Assembly: GCF_021130785.1 (NCBI RefSeq)
Contig: NC_060213.1
Coordinates: forward strand, 93,488,501-93,552,500
Direction of reading: 5' to 3'
DNA length: 64,000 nucleotides
DNA from: Homalodisca vitripennis
Lineage: Eukaryota > Arthropoda > Insecta > Hemiptera > Cicadellidae
Shown here: positions 15,124 to 27,250 of the stretch, piece after piece
How positions within the stretch are numbered: position 1 is the stretch's first letter
How the letters are laid out: each line of letters begins with the position of its first letter
The notes under the pieces: model-generated
What the model was told of the DNA's origin: nothing
What the model saw: only the letters and a program-made list of their open reading frames with translations
Database searches by the model: none
Translations under genes and position numbers: made by a program

Positions 15124-15230
15124 TACTCAAATAACCAATACAATGTTTAAAATTTGTGAGGCCTTTCGCCAGGTAGGCTGACATCTACGGACAACTCAAA
15201 ATGTAAAACATTGTATTGGCTATTTGAGTA
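15124..15230. repeat. Long inverted repeat inside intron 2
   Basis: 15124-15148 (TACTCAAATAACCAATACAA...) is complementary to about 15206-15230 with one mismatch, leaving a ~57-base loop. It lies wholly within the transposase gene's second intron, so it would form a ~25-bp intronic hairpin. Confidence 0.8.
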
Positions 15231-15521
15231 TTTTAAACCTTATCTTTTTATTATTACCAATACTACAGCACAATCTGCAATATAACAGTTTTTATGTTCA
15301 TTAATGTATAAGAAGAGATAATAAAAAATAATTATGAAATATCCGCACCTGAATTTTCACTGACAGAAGAGATGTTCTGTGGTATCGCTGCGCCTGCGTT
15401 TTCATTATCTAAAAAAATAAACTCAAATTAGGATTTGGCAGTATAATTGGATGGTAATTATATCCTAATATTGTATGGCCTATAGGCATCTGCCCAAAAT
15501 CATGGGCCTATCTCATATGCA

Positions 15522-15549
15522 GAGATAGGCAAAGGCATGGCCTATCTCT
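15522..15549. repeat. 12-bp inverted repeat inside intron 1
   Basis: GCAGAGATAGGC and GCCTATCTCTGC flank a short spacer. Further GGCCTATC copies lie nearby at 15504-15512. Confidence 0.7.
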
Positions 15550-16160
15550 GCTTGTGTAAACAACAGCCCACTAACTTAGTGATAGGCCCAAGCTAAGGTT
15601 AATTTTCTAACTTTGCTAGACAATTGGAATTCTCAATCTACTATAAATAATCTCTTTAAAGTACAATAATATTACAGGCCAAGTAATATTCAAAATACAA
15701 TAAGTAGGCCTATTGCCTATTGAGGTTATAAAAAGTGAGGTTAGAGATAGATTAGAAAGCATAGTTACCTGTACTTTCAGCATCAGATGGAATGTATTCT
15801 GATCCTGAATCCAATAGAATTGAAGGAGTTGAATCTTCAGATTCACTTTCCATACTGGTTTCGTTAAATAAACTATTTGAGCAAAAATTCAAAACTATCA
15901 CTGTGTTAAGTCTGCAGAGGAAGCAAAAGCACATAACAAGACACACCACATGGAAAAGTGAAGTAAGTCAAGCACCTTCATGGAAAAATGGTATAAGTCA
16001 GACTTGTACCACTTTTGCTTTCAGTATTTCACCTATTCCGTTGGCCAATGATTATTCACTGCCATCTAAATCAGAAAAAAAACAGGATTTGACTTGGATC
16101 ACTTTTGCATGTGATAGAATGACTTACAAACAATATGTTACACAAATAATCTCAAATTAA

Positions 16161-16200
16161 AAAAAAATTGACTTAGACCACTTTTCCTCTCACCGGCTCA
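16161..16200 (-). repeat. Right terminal inverted repeat
   Basis: The + strand reads ...GACCACTTTTCCTCTCACC followed by GGCTCA, the complement of the left end. Beyond 16200 similarity to the left flank stops, which sets the element boundary. Confidence 0.85.
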
Positions 16201-17130
16201 TTTTATGTGGTTTATAGCAAGCCCAATGTATTAGGTTCGTATGTCATTCGTGCAATTTGTAGTAAAAAGCAAATAATAACACAGCTTTTGCAAATAGAAT
16301 TAGAATACTGATCAAGAACTGTTGGTTTAATATTTTATATAAATTTAGTATTCAAATATGTGTATTCTTCCATAGCGAAATTAAGGTGAACAGATTTTTA
16401 CTATCAGATAAATTACTAATATGTTTCATAGTACTGTAATTATTTTTCCAAGTTCTTAAATTCCAGGATACTTTTTTAATTTACTCGATGAATCGAATCT
16501 CGACTTTCAAAGAGTGTAAAAAAATTCCGCCACCGCTTATCGAGATTAGTTGGGGAAACCATCAATCGAATAGATTTTATTTATTATGAATTATTCTAAT
16601 TGAAATGTATAATCGGTCTGACTCCAATAAACATTCGGTAACATTAAAAATGTTGTTGTAATAAAAGTAGTTAATCGAGCTTCCATGATTACAACAAGAA
16701 GCACTTCATACTGAATTATTGAACGGAATGGTAATTACGCATTGCTCATGCTGACCAGGCTCTTTAACTCTACACAACCTCTCGACTAATAAGTACCTTA
16801 CTGTGAGCACTTATCTTGAACATTACGCAGTATAATGTACCTTTTAAAATAACTTCGTACGAGCAAGATGTGAATGCAGTTTTTTTCCGAGGTACATAAA
16901 GTATTTTAATGTTGAAAGGAAAGTTTTTTTTCCGTGTATTACCTTTATTAAAGAATCTTTTCATCGTTATTAGTAATTTATTGTTTCATAAAATTGTATG
17001 TAATTTTAAATTGCGTTATAATAGAGGAATAAAAACTTTTTATTGTAAGAATTAAAATGCAATATGTCAGTTTCACCACGCGATATAATGAGAACAGGCT
17101 GACCTACTGACTTGCATTGATATATATATA
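16201..17130. other. Gene-free AT-rich host DNA
   Basis: I see no ORF with recognisable content and no repeat structure apart from a short TA run immediately before the next array. Confidence 0.55.
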
Positions 17131-18170
17131 TAAGCAAGCAACATCAAATGCATGATGATAGTGAAGGTAACAGGAAATTTTCGGGCTTTCTCACAATAGC
17201 TTTCGATATCTGTAATATGATCTTTTCTTCAGGTGAGTAACTAACCTAACGCATAGTTATAATGTAGGTTAAAGTAAACAGATTACCGGAGGGTTATGCT
17301 ACCCATAAGTCAAACACCAATTTTGAGTCATCTTACTCTAACTATAAAACATGCACTAATAAAAGCAAAACACAAAATGTTGTAAAAGGGTAAAAACTAA
17401 TGATTTATTACCCTTTTAGAGGCTGCCACTTGGCCTGCTGAACAATGTGGCAAAGTTTGTTCAAATGGTTGCTGGACACCCTGTATAAGCAAGCAACATC
17501 AATCGCATGATGATAGTGAAGGTAACAGGAAATTTTCGGGCTTTCTTATCGTTCAGTGATAAAAAAAGAAATCAGTCACAATAGCTTCCGAGATCTGTAG
17601 TCTGATCTCTTCTTCAGGTGAGTAACTAACCTAACGCATAGTTATAATGTAGGTTAAAATTAACAAATCATACCGGAGGGTTATGCTACCCATAAGTCAA
17701 ACACCAATTTTGAGTCATCTTCTCTAACTATAAAACATGCAAAACAAAAAAATGTTGTAATAGGGTAAAAACTAATGATTTATTACCCTTTTAGAGGCTG
17801 GCACTTGGCCTGCTGAACAATGTGGCAAAGTTTGTTCTAATGGTTGCTGGTCACCCTGTATAAGCAAGCAGCATCAAATGCATGATAAATAGTGAAGGTA
17901 ACAGGAAATTTTCGGGCTTTCTTATCGTTCAGTGATAAAAAAAGAAATCAGTCACAATAGGTTCCGTGATCTGTAATCTGATCTCTTCTTCAGGTGAGTA
18001 ACTAACCTAACGCATAGTTATAATGTAGGTTAAAATAAACATATCATACTGCAGGATTATGCCACCCATAAGTCAAACAAATTTTGAGTGATCTTCTCTA
18101 ACTATAAAACATGCACCAATAAAAACAAAACACAACATTAATTCTTGCCCTTTTAGAGGCTGCCACTTTG
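17131..18170. repeat. Three-unit tandem array, ~365-bp unit
   Basis: The unit start TAAGCAAGCARCATCAA occurs at 17131, 17486 and 17861. Each unit contains, in order, GTGAAGGTAACAGGAAATTT, a GATCTGTARTCTGATCTCTT block with CTTCAGGTGAGTAACTAACC, and TTTTAGAGGCTGSCACTTGG; the first two also end in CACCCTGTATA. The third loses similarity after TTTTAGAGGCTGCCACTT. On the minus strand each unit has a CTGAAGA box, a complementary stem and GAAA or GGAA, which recalls a hammerhead core (see findings). Confidence 0.9.
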
Positions 18171-21100
18171 GGAAAAGTGTCCTTGAATATAAAGTAAAGT
18201 GTGTACATAGACCTAAAACATACGAACTCACAGCTTTCGTCATGTTAGTGGATTTCATAACAGTACGTATATCGATTGTCGGTTTAAGTGTATCTCATAT
18301 ACTGACATATGAGTTACAGGACTTTAAGTCTGTCTATGACTCACAAAACTTATGATCTGAATGATAAGGTATTCGAAAAATTCACATGACTAGTCAAAAA
18401 TACCACACTATTCAATGTCAATAATCCTCCTCGTATGGGAATATATTGACTAATAGAGTATCCAATCCATAGATGATACTCCAACAATGCGAGTAATAAA
18501 ATTATTTATTTTCCATTACTTGAAATTTTTAATTGAAAAGGCTGCCTGTATTTGTAAAATAACACACACACAAACACTTAGTTGCTTGTAGGAAAAAATA
18601 AATTGTATCATTTCTATATACTATGATGTCTGAAGAATGTTACAATGGTAAATGTAGGTAATTATTGATGAGGTAATCTATAGTAATAAAATGAACTAAG
18701 AAAGCAATTAACATAAGTAATCAACAATGCTACTGAGTGGGATGTACCAGATTAACCTTAGTGCAGTCTGGATTACAAGGATTACGTCACCTTGGTAACA
18801 CGGACGCCTTACCCTAATCACAGTGCCTTACCCTCAAGTTATATCCATTTTGATTATTAATAAAAAGCAAAGGGATTTAAAATAATTACAATTACATTAG
18901 TGCTTGTTCGAAACATATATTATACCGAGTTTAATACGTATCTGTATATAAATTAGTCGTGATATTTTTATTAAGTACACAAAATTGTGATAGTTAAAAT
19001 ATGAAATAAATTTTTATAACAAAAATTATATACTTGCGTTTTAGAATCATCTTTAAGCTTAGAACACAAATAATTAAATATCAATGTTTCTGATATCATG
19101 CGAGAACGGTCAAAAACCAGTAAAAAACTGAACAAAGATTAATTACAATAAAAGTGTTGCGGTTCCTAGTTTTTTATGGTTTTTCCACTAAATTTTAAAT
19201 ATTACCAATTTGGACATTTATAAATGGAGTTTACATTCTAGTATATAAATTTTATAATACCGAACATGTATGAATTAATAATTAGTTATTAGTCATCATA
19301 ATTAGCGTGTTAGAAGCAACTTATAAAAGTATTTTTCAAGCAGTGCAGTAAATCAACATAGATAAGTCATGAACATTTTTTATCTAGTACCATTTTTCAC
19401 GCTAAAATCTTAAGGTGCGAAAGCCATCTACAATAAGATTTTAAGCTTAAACTAGCTGAGCTATTCATGTAAAAAAAAAAAAAAACACCACAAATTTACT
19501 ACATTTACTGTTTTATTAATACTCATTGTCCTTATTCGGTACCTTATGTCTCACACACTCTTAATCGACTTAAAAATTAGTGAAAGCGTAAGCTTTTGCT
19601 GTTGACCACATTATTTTAATGGTGTAATATAAAGTAATAAACAAAAACAATTAATAATTTATTGATAATACTTATAAAATGATCAAAAACATTTGAATAA
19701 GTAAAAATAACAAAATTTGTAAACTCTATCGAAGTTCAACCGTTAATAAAGATAATTTTACTAATTCTCTCATAAGAACATTGTTTCATTAAGTCCTCGA
19801 AATGTTATGCAATCGTTGTTTCATACATACAATTATTAACTAAACCGCTAAGCCAACCACAGAAAAGACTAGGTCATTTTAGTTACCAATATTAGAAAGA
19901 AACTGATTTAGGATCCTAAATAAAAAATAGAAAGTAAATGATGGATTCAATGAAGGATTTGAAGTCGTGGTATTATTTAAGGACTCTAACTAGAACTAAC
20001 CGATATAATAGACTATCTTCTCTCCATGATTTTTCGTTAATTTATCCGTTATTAAAAGTAGACAACAACAATTTTTTACATTTTTTGTGAATTGGCAGCT
20101 TATTATGCAAAACATCTGATCCGTAAAAGTTGCAAAAACTTAGTTTAGCTGATTAGCTTATTTTAACAGCATGCATTCTCAAATAAGTATTGATTTTCAC
20201 ATAACTGATGAAAATGTTTGGAGTATTTTAATATATAAACTGCATTTTTAATTAGTAATACGTATTTTAAAACGACAAGCAGCTTCATTAAATAACGTAA
20301 CAGCAATCTGCTCGGGCCTTGTATGTTATTTTGGTCTTGTAATATTCCTGCATTAAACTATTATGTTTGAATAAATTTGCTTTACCAAAAACTTAGAATT
20401 GCATCTTCACTGAAAATTCACTACATCAACTAAATTAGCTTCATGCAAATTGCTGAATTCCAGCTGATACGGTAGGCATGTGTTTATAAGTAGGCCATGC
20501 TATAACGATGAATAGATTTTTAATTACGAGGTAACCCCGCAGTAAATCTAACTCTCATACTCACTTATACTTTTTTGTATTCACAGCAAACTAATCCCAT
20601 TTATAGCTAAGGAGTACCCTAAATTTCTTACTTTCAGATGCCTCATAGCCACCAGATATAGTGGTAACAAAGTTCCTAAGACCTATTGATAATAACCCAA
20701 CCAGGTCGATTATACAATTATCAGGTTCAAGGCTGAGAAGACTTTATATTTGTGCATACTGTAATGTACAATGACATATCATAGTATGTTTGTATATTTT
20801 GACTGGCAAACATAGAAGGTTGTGTAGATAATACATTTTCATCGTTTTCAATTTAAATTAGATTAATTAAATATCTGTCCATTTTTCACTAAGATCTCAT
20901 TGTAACATTTGTTACACATGATATCGTAATGCATAATTATACAAACCATTACAACAGCTATAGTCTATGCCCATTTATGTGTTAATAGCTCTGCAGTGAA
21001 CCTGCAGGTCAGGTGTGGGAGTGCCGATATATATTCGTGGTGTAATTAACCGGGTGGTTGTTGGCTTGTTCGTACATATGGTCATTTCACCACAACCCAT

Positions 21101-22980
21101 TCACGTTGACAATGTTGTTTACCTAATAGGCTGAATAAATCAACGATAAATTGCTCTATACACAAAAATCTGTATAGAATATTAGAAATACGTGCATCAT
21201 GTGTTTTATGGATCTGTAATATACAACGATGGTTTTAAATGCATTTTAGTTAAATGTCTAATAGTGTCTAAAAGATCGTATAAACTTAAATTCGACGAAT
21301 AAACATATAATGGAACTATGCTCTTTGGTAAAAAAATTACACAACATGTATATGTTTAGCAAAGTTACCTTTGAAATTCTGTTGGATAGTGCCAGATAGA
21401 AATGTCCAACGGTGCAATGTCATGGACAATGTTCATTGGTTCTATGAGACATGCCTAAGACTAGGAAATATTTCAGAAACACCCATTTTAAAATTCAGCC
21501 AGAATGAATAAATAATGTTATGTATAGTAACAGGGACAATTTAAGGCTATCATAGTGCAAAAACCTATGCTAGTTAGTCTGTTATATTTTAATAAATATT
21601 TTTTCATCTATTAAAAAGGAAATATTACTATAATTAGAAGCTCATAAACAAAAGGAATTGAACTTGCACGGTAATAATAAGAAATGGTGTACGCCGGATT
21701 AAATTTTGACAAATTTTGGAACAATGCCAGATTAAAATCCTAAAAACGGGGTGCAGTGCCATTGATATACTATTACTGGATCAACGAGATATGCCTAAGC
21801 CGCAGAAGGTGCTGAAATAATAATGTAACTATTTAGAGCATTGGGTCATTCGATTAGGTGTGGCTTCATCGGACTGATCCAACACGTGCTCATAAAAAGA
21901 AAGTGAGAAAAAACAAAGTAAGATTTCGGTAATTGTAACCATATCGAAGTTTTGAACATATAACATAGAACTGCAGTATACAAATGAGTTCAAAAGTTAT
22001 TATGTTTTGAAATATACATATGGTTCAAGAAAAATATTTAAACCTATTTAATATATACGCATTTTTAAGTAACGAAATAATGTAATATTAAATCTTCGTC
22101 CTCATACAGTTGCATGGTATCATAATTTTTCCACGAACAAATATCGCCAAGTACTTAATTGGTTTTCTAGATAATAGTATTATAGAATAATTTTTAAAAC
22201 CATCGATATAATTATATTGTAGAGTGCCTTACATTAGCTGTAATATATTGGTTAAAACAAATTTGACAAGTTAAAACCCAGAATTTACGCTTAGTTCATA
22301 TAAGTATGTTTTTTTATATTACATTGTTTATAATATTTTATAATGATAGTTCCTATTCCAGTTTAGTAAATAGCAGTTATTCTGGAAATCTAACTTTATG
22401 AAATAACATAGAATCTTTTCCACGACAATGTACACTAATTTTCCGTTCCCTTGAGTTCAGCAGATTTGAAAAATTTATGAAAAGCGCCAATAGGCACGCT
22501 ACAGACTGAGGCAACACATGAATAAAGAATGGGGCGTGATGCTGGCATCCTGTTTAGTTTTGAAGGGATTTTCTCTTATATACAGGGTGTTCACCAATGG
22601 TTGTCACAAACTTCTGTACCTTATAATACTCAACATTAAAAAACAAACTACGAGCTATAAAGATAATAAGAATAAAGATTGTGAAATGTGTCATTTATTC
22701 TCTGGATGTAATTTTGTATTATTTATTTTAATAAATTACCTGTAGATCTAGTAAATGTATAATTAACAAACTCAGCACATAGGTAGTAAAGTAAGACAAA
22801 ATTAAAATTAACTGCAAACTAAAAATTTCATAACTCCGAAAATCAAAGCTTGAATAATACATAATTTTTAGACAATATTGGTGATATTTTTAAGTTTGTA
22901 ACTGTATTTAAATAAATTTAATTTATAAATTATGTTATTTTAAACACATAAAACTTTTTTTATATAACTAAAATATAAAA
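18171..22980. other. Gene-free AT-rich host DNA
   Basis: No coding gene is supported. A ~250-base dispersed repeat (18600-18850) is listed separately. Two diverged ~90-base blocks at about 21390 and 21720 share GCCAGAT and GAGAYATGCCTAAG, suggesting an old internal duplication. TACAGGGTGTTCACCAATGG at 22582 resembles the CACCCTGTATA ends of the 17-kb array in inverted orientation. Confidence 0.55.
18600..18850 (+). repeat. Dispersed repeat, copy 1 (other copy 45140-45400)
   Basis: Both copies contain GAAGCAATTAACATAAGTAAT (or AAAGCAATTAACATAAGTAA), CTGAGTGGGAT, AGATTAACCT and CAGTCT in the same order, with moderate divergence. Confidence 0.7.
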
Positions 22981-23117
22981 TATTATTTTGACTGGGTGTT
23001 TAAGAATATTTGATTTAGTCACGCGATAATCTCTTTAAGTTGTTATATTTCTTGAGTAATTTTGTCAATCCTAATTAAAAAGGTGGACCGTAAGTTGTTG
23101 CATATTTTGTCCTGCAT

Positions 23118-23132
23118 TACACACAAACACGC

Positions 23133-23169
<37 letters not shown>
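23118..23169. repeat. (AC)n microsatellite
   Basis: AC dinucleotide tract with a few imperfect units at its left edge. Confidence 0.95.
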
Positions 23170-23170
<1 letters not shown>

Positions 23171-23244
23171 TGTATTAATCTTTGTTTTTGGTTTATTCTT
23201 TGACTAATTCAAGTTTGGTTTTCAACACTTTAGGTGTTTTTTTA

Positions 23245-25330
23245 TTTCTTACACTTCTACATGTAAGACGAACAACTTTATAACTTCAGAAGTTATCATG
23301 TTATTTCGGTAGATTCATGACCTATATTTAGATTTGCTTATTATAATTGTCAATAACAACAATACGATAGTTTAAATAAGGATATTAAGTATCAATTATA
23401 TAATCCATAATTTATAAATTTTCTGTAGTAAACATTATTAACACTTTTCAAATAATAAGAGGTAAAATGTTTGGAGGAGCTCTACTGTCAAATTGGCGGA
23501 TTGGATGTTACCATGTTCTGTCCCTTTATTAGGAAATTACCTTCATAACTTGAGTTAAAATTATAATAGAAAATGGGTAACAAGTGTTTTATCAAGATAC
23601 GGTATAACGAAAATTTAACTCACGAATAAAGTAATCAACAGCACGCGAACGTTTTGCAACCTCTGATATTAGTAATGCATTGCAGTAACCATCCTGTAGC
23701 AGGAATAATGCTTTCGACATCATGAACTTTAATAGCAAATCTTTAGCGTAAAACCACGCATGGAATCATGTAATACGAAAAGTACTACTTTTAGTTTTAA
23801 ATAATAATTTAAATCTATTCTACCATATGCTCGTAAGTATGTACTATGAATCGGATTCGTTCATATTTAAAAGATTTATTTTGAGCAAATTTAGAGTATA
23901 ATCTTACATATTTTTCTAAATATATTCTTTCTTGTATTCTTCTTACGGTCACTATTGTACTATCTGAAATCCCTTGCAACCTTCAAAAGATTATCAGTAA
24001 TTTAATAAAAACTGTATGTTTTATAGTAAAAGATTAGGTTTTTATGTTTAAACTTAATTTTAATTCCTTGCATGTCTTATGAAATATTCACAGATTGTTA
24101 AAATATATTTTAATGAGTAATCCAGGTACTATTTAATACAAACTAATTTTCCGGTTACTTAATTGTATTGATATTTTTACAGTTTTTATTGAGTAAAAGT
24201 GTTATTTGTTAATCCAAGTGCTTCGGCAAGCCTGATAACACAATTCTTACAGGTACAGGAGGCGGACGCCTAATTTTAAATCCAATTTAATATTTAAAAA
24301 AATGATGATGCTTTCATAAAATGATTCCTAAAACGTCAATTATTTCCTGATTTTCTATCTCGTTTTCTTTTACCTTACTATCTCACATTTATGATACGTA
24401 GATATCGCTATATGCATTATAAAAGTACATACCTTAGAGTCAATATTAATTACAGCTCACGAATCAGTAATCTTAAGTGTATTAACACAAACGATTACAA
24501 TAACTCATCCGTTATTTTGATAATATTTACACATCAATTGTTTACTAAAGGTAAAACTATGGATTTGGTTTTCCATCCAAACCCATTGCATTCAATTGGA
24601 AATCTGAAAGGATTACCTATCAGACAGATATGGAACTAAATGTATTAGTTATTAAATAATCTTTACAAGTTTTAGTCCTTGGTTCATCTGCATAAGTACT
24701 AATTATGTTGGATTAACGTTTTTCTGCCTTGTAACTTTGTAATATCGATTAAACCAATAACACGACGTTAGTTCTTCCTTGATATATTTCGTCTCTAATT
24801 ATAAATGCTTTACTCTCATTACCTTTCCTTAAAGAATGAGATATCATTTTGCTATTGAATAATTAGTTTGGCTTTTATAACTTATCGTTAATCAACGACA
24901 CATTTCAGTATTTGCTTGGTACTAAACTGAAGGTTCTTTTTGGTTAGCCGGCAAGTGCAGACATGCTATGTTCTGTATTCTGTAGAACAATATTTTAAAT
25001 TAGTACTAGAGTATTTAAAATTACTTTATTAAGTACTAGAGTTAGAGTGCATGGTATTTACACAAAAAATTGATGTTGTGGATCTGCGTTACGCGTGTGA
25101 CAACGCTTTGGTACGTTTTGTGAACTTTAACGTAGACTGTAGTCATGCATTAGCTTAGTCATTTACCTGAAGAAGAGATCAGATTGCACATCTCGAAACA
25201 TAGTGTTGTTGATTATATTGTATCATAGAATGATAAAAAATGTTTAGAAAAATCATGATTCATTCACAGTCCTTCTATCGTAAAAAACTAATTTTAAACA
25301 AATTATCTTTTATATGTTAATTTTACCCGT
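23245..25330 (+). repeat. 2.1-kb dispersed repeat, copy A
   Basis: This segment is collinear with 33530-35620 over its whole length. Both start at ACTTCTACATGTAAGACGAA and end near CTTCTATCGTAAAAAACTAA, at an estimated 80-85% identity. The right half is also related to 26545-27250. No ORF is shared, so it is a non-coding repeat or the remains of a non-autonomous element. The hammerhead-like motif lies near its right end. Confidence 0.85.
25167..25198 (+). ncRNA. Hammerhead-ribozyme-like core, copy A
   Basis: CTGAAGA fits the hammerhead CUGANGA box. It is followed by GAGAT, a 10-base loop, the complement ATCTC and then GAAA, the order of a hammerhead core with stem II formed. A possible stem III (ACA-TAG-TGT, then T) follows. 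I cannot find a strong stem I, so activity is unproven. Hammerheads are known in Penelope-like elements and satellites. Confidence 0.35.
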
Positions 25331-25514
25331 TTATTTTCCTGAAAAAGTAAACTTAAAATGCAATTAAAATATATAATTTTAAATTTTAAGCTACTTATAT
25401 AACATACTGATAACAATAGAATAATACATTCTTTACATTATTCGATAATAACATAAAAGCAAATTATAATTTATGTTGTACTTGTACTATTTATTCAACC
25501 ACATCCCTTCCAAT

Positions 25515-26330
25515 TGCCTACACAGACATCCACAGCTATTAATTTCCCATGTCCAGAGTAGTTAATCTCTCTCACAACTGTGTAAACCTACAGGTTATAA
25601 CTTATATTTTTTGTTTGTTTTATCCACATAAAAATTGTACGCTCTTCATTTCTGCAAAACTGATATACGTTACAAATTATAAACCAAAGTTTCAAATATC
25701 ATAATTTTCTTTGATAAACAATTAAATAATGGATGTTTTTAACAATTATGACAAGAAACCAATATTTAAAAAAACGTTTCATGTAGGTTATGGTGCTTTT
25801 TATAAATAAAGAAGTTACCAAAATGTTCAACCAATCTATTTAATACATATTTTATACCTTTAATAATAAGTTAAAAACGAATAACATGACCTCTAATTTA
25901 TAATTTACAATAGCTGAATATTGTAATTTGAGTTATAACTACGATATGTTGTTTAAGAAATCAGACACAATTGCGTATAAATCAATAACGTTAATTCCCC
26001 ATATGATCAACAACGTAATTTAGAATGTAGAAAATATATAAAACATCCTTAACTGCATAGTATTGATACAGTATGGGTATTCGAGATAGATATTTCCCGT
26101 TATTACTTGTATAGTTCATGAAAACTAGAGTAATAAAAAGAGGGGCCAAATAAGCTGATGGGCTATGTCCCTACAATGAATTCATGAACATAATTTGTAA
26201 TACTTTCAAGGCAATATGAAAAATGGAATTATGTTGATGCCTTTAAATTCAGGATATTCATCCGATCATCACTTTGACTCCATACCACAGAACTCCGTAC
26301 ACTCATTTTAATATTTAATTTTAATTCCAT
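25515..26330 (+). repeat. 0.8-kb dispersed repeat, copy 1 (other copy 29465-30215)
   Basis: Shared landmarks in order include CACAGACATCCACAGC, ATTAATTTCC, a TTTCTGCAAA box followed by CTGATAT, and CTTTTTATAAATA. Divergence is substantial. Confidence 0.75.
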
Positions 26331-26544
26331 AATAGTCATATAAAATATATCCGGATATATAAAAAGATTTTTAAATCTATTGAACTATGTCGTCTCTATC
26401 TTCTGCAATAACTTTCCTTGATTCTATGAAAAAGGTGTTTTCAATTATCTATCTATTGTTATGCAAATGTAATAAGTAATTCATGGATTAGTCTTGAAAA
26501 ATTATGTCCGATAATTTTGTTGTATTAAGAAATTTTTATTTGCG

Positions 26545-27250
26545 TCTAAATTTCACTTTTAAATCCAGGCGCTTTTCTCTGCCTGATAACACAAGTCACG
26601 GTTAAACCAATACATAATTTTAAATTATAATTAAATTAATAAGAGAATTGTCATTTTTCATAAAACACTACCAGAAAAAATAACTGTATTAACATCTCCT
26701 TTTGTACTGTCTTACTCTCTAACGAAAAAGTGTATTACAAAAAACGTACTATTTAATAACAATTACAGCTCATACATCACTAATTGCAACTAACAATATA
26801 ATCCATCCTTCAATTTAAAAAGAAATAATGGGCGTACATTCTTATCAATCATTAAACTATAAAGAACGTTTTTCACGTAATCGCATTGCACTAAATTAGA
26901 GATCTGGAAAGAGTATCTATCAGACAGGTATGGAGCATACTGTATTAGTTATTAAGTAATCCGTACAAGTTTTAGTACTTCGTTCGCCTGCATCAGCACT
27001 AATTATGTTGGATTAGGTCTTGCCTGTCTGGTAACTTTAGTTCACGTCGGCTCAACTTCGCGAAACCGGTTTAACTATTAATAAGACATTCGTTCTTCCT
27101 TGATTACATTGGTGTGTACTTCATGTCTTATTATTAATGGTCTACTCTTATTAACTTTCCTAATAAAAATTTTGCTCTAGAATAATTAGTTTGGATTTTT
27201 TTATTTATTATTATCGATTACTCAGTTTGTCAACCACGACATGACGTGTT
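26545..27250 (+). repeat. Partial third copy of the 2.1-kb repeat family
   Basis: Landmarks GCCTGATAACACAA, ACAAGTTTTAGTACTTCGTT and CTAATTATGTTGGATTA are shared with 24200-24950 and 34500-35260. Confidence 0.7.

Larger units (their letters stand above)
13178..15853 (-). pseudogene. Three-exon transposase-like gene (DUF7869-type), two frame breaks
   Basis: Exon 1 (15853-15769) starts at an ATG and encodes an acidic Ser/Glu/Asp-rich leader. Exon 2 is 15408-15349 and exon 3 is 14950-13178. All junctions have GT..AG sites and matching phase 1. Exon 3 opens with a Lys/Arg-rich stretch, then Cys clusters (CQPSCRNKC, CGLCQ). The core follows, with a CVKC pair, FTFDLQKAL, a Glu/Lys-rich helical segment and ITFSDSCGGQNRN, then LPNDADFG; the three acidic sites fit an RNase-H/DDE fold. 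The C-terminus has KKKDMMDLLAFIPP. I recognise the core as the DUF7869-type protein common in insects; the transposase role is inferred from the TIRs. The frame shifts by one base near 14549-14565, next to an A5 run, and again near 13447-13450, so this copy is disabled or mis-assembled. Confidence 0.75.
12830..16200 (-). mobile_element. 3.4-kb TIR transposon with DUF7869-type transposase candidate
   Basis: The ends are terminal inverted repeats: TGAGCCAGTGAGAGGAAAAT at the left and its imperfect complement, read inward as TGAGCCGGTGAGAGGAAAAG, at the right. The match continues inward through GGTACAAGTCA / GGTCTAAGTCA. The element holds one three-exon minus-strand gene and nothing else. The core GACTTRTACCACTTTT recurs inside both ends: 13047-13064 on the left; 15952-15970, 15982-15999, 16001-16018, 16091-16108 and the right TIR on the right. 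These look like subterminal transposase-binding sites. No perfect target duplication is visible; the flanks TTATATGA and TTTTATGT match at only 6 of 8 bases. Confidence 0.8.

Noticed and set aside
24391..24639. 82-codon ORF in the 2.1-kb repeat
   Set aside because: The collinear copy B has stops and indels at the same place, so no reading frame is conserved.
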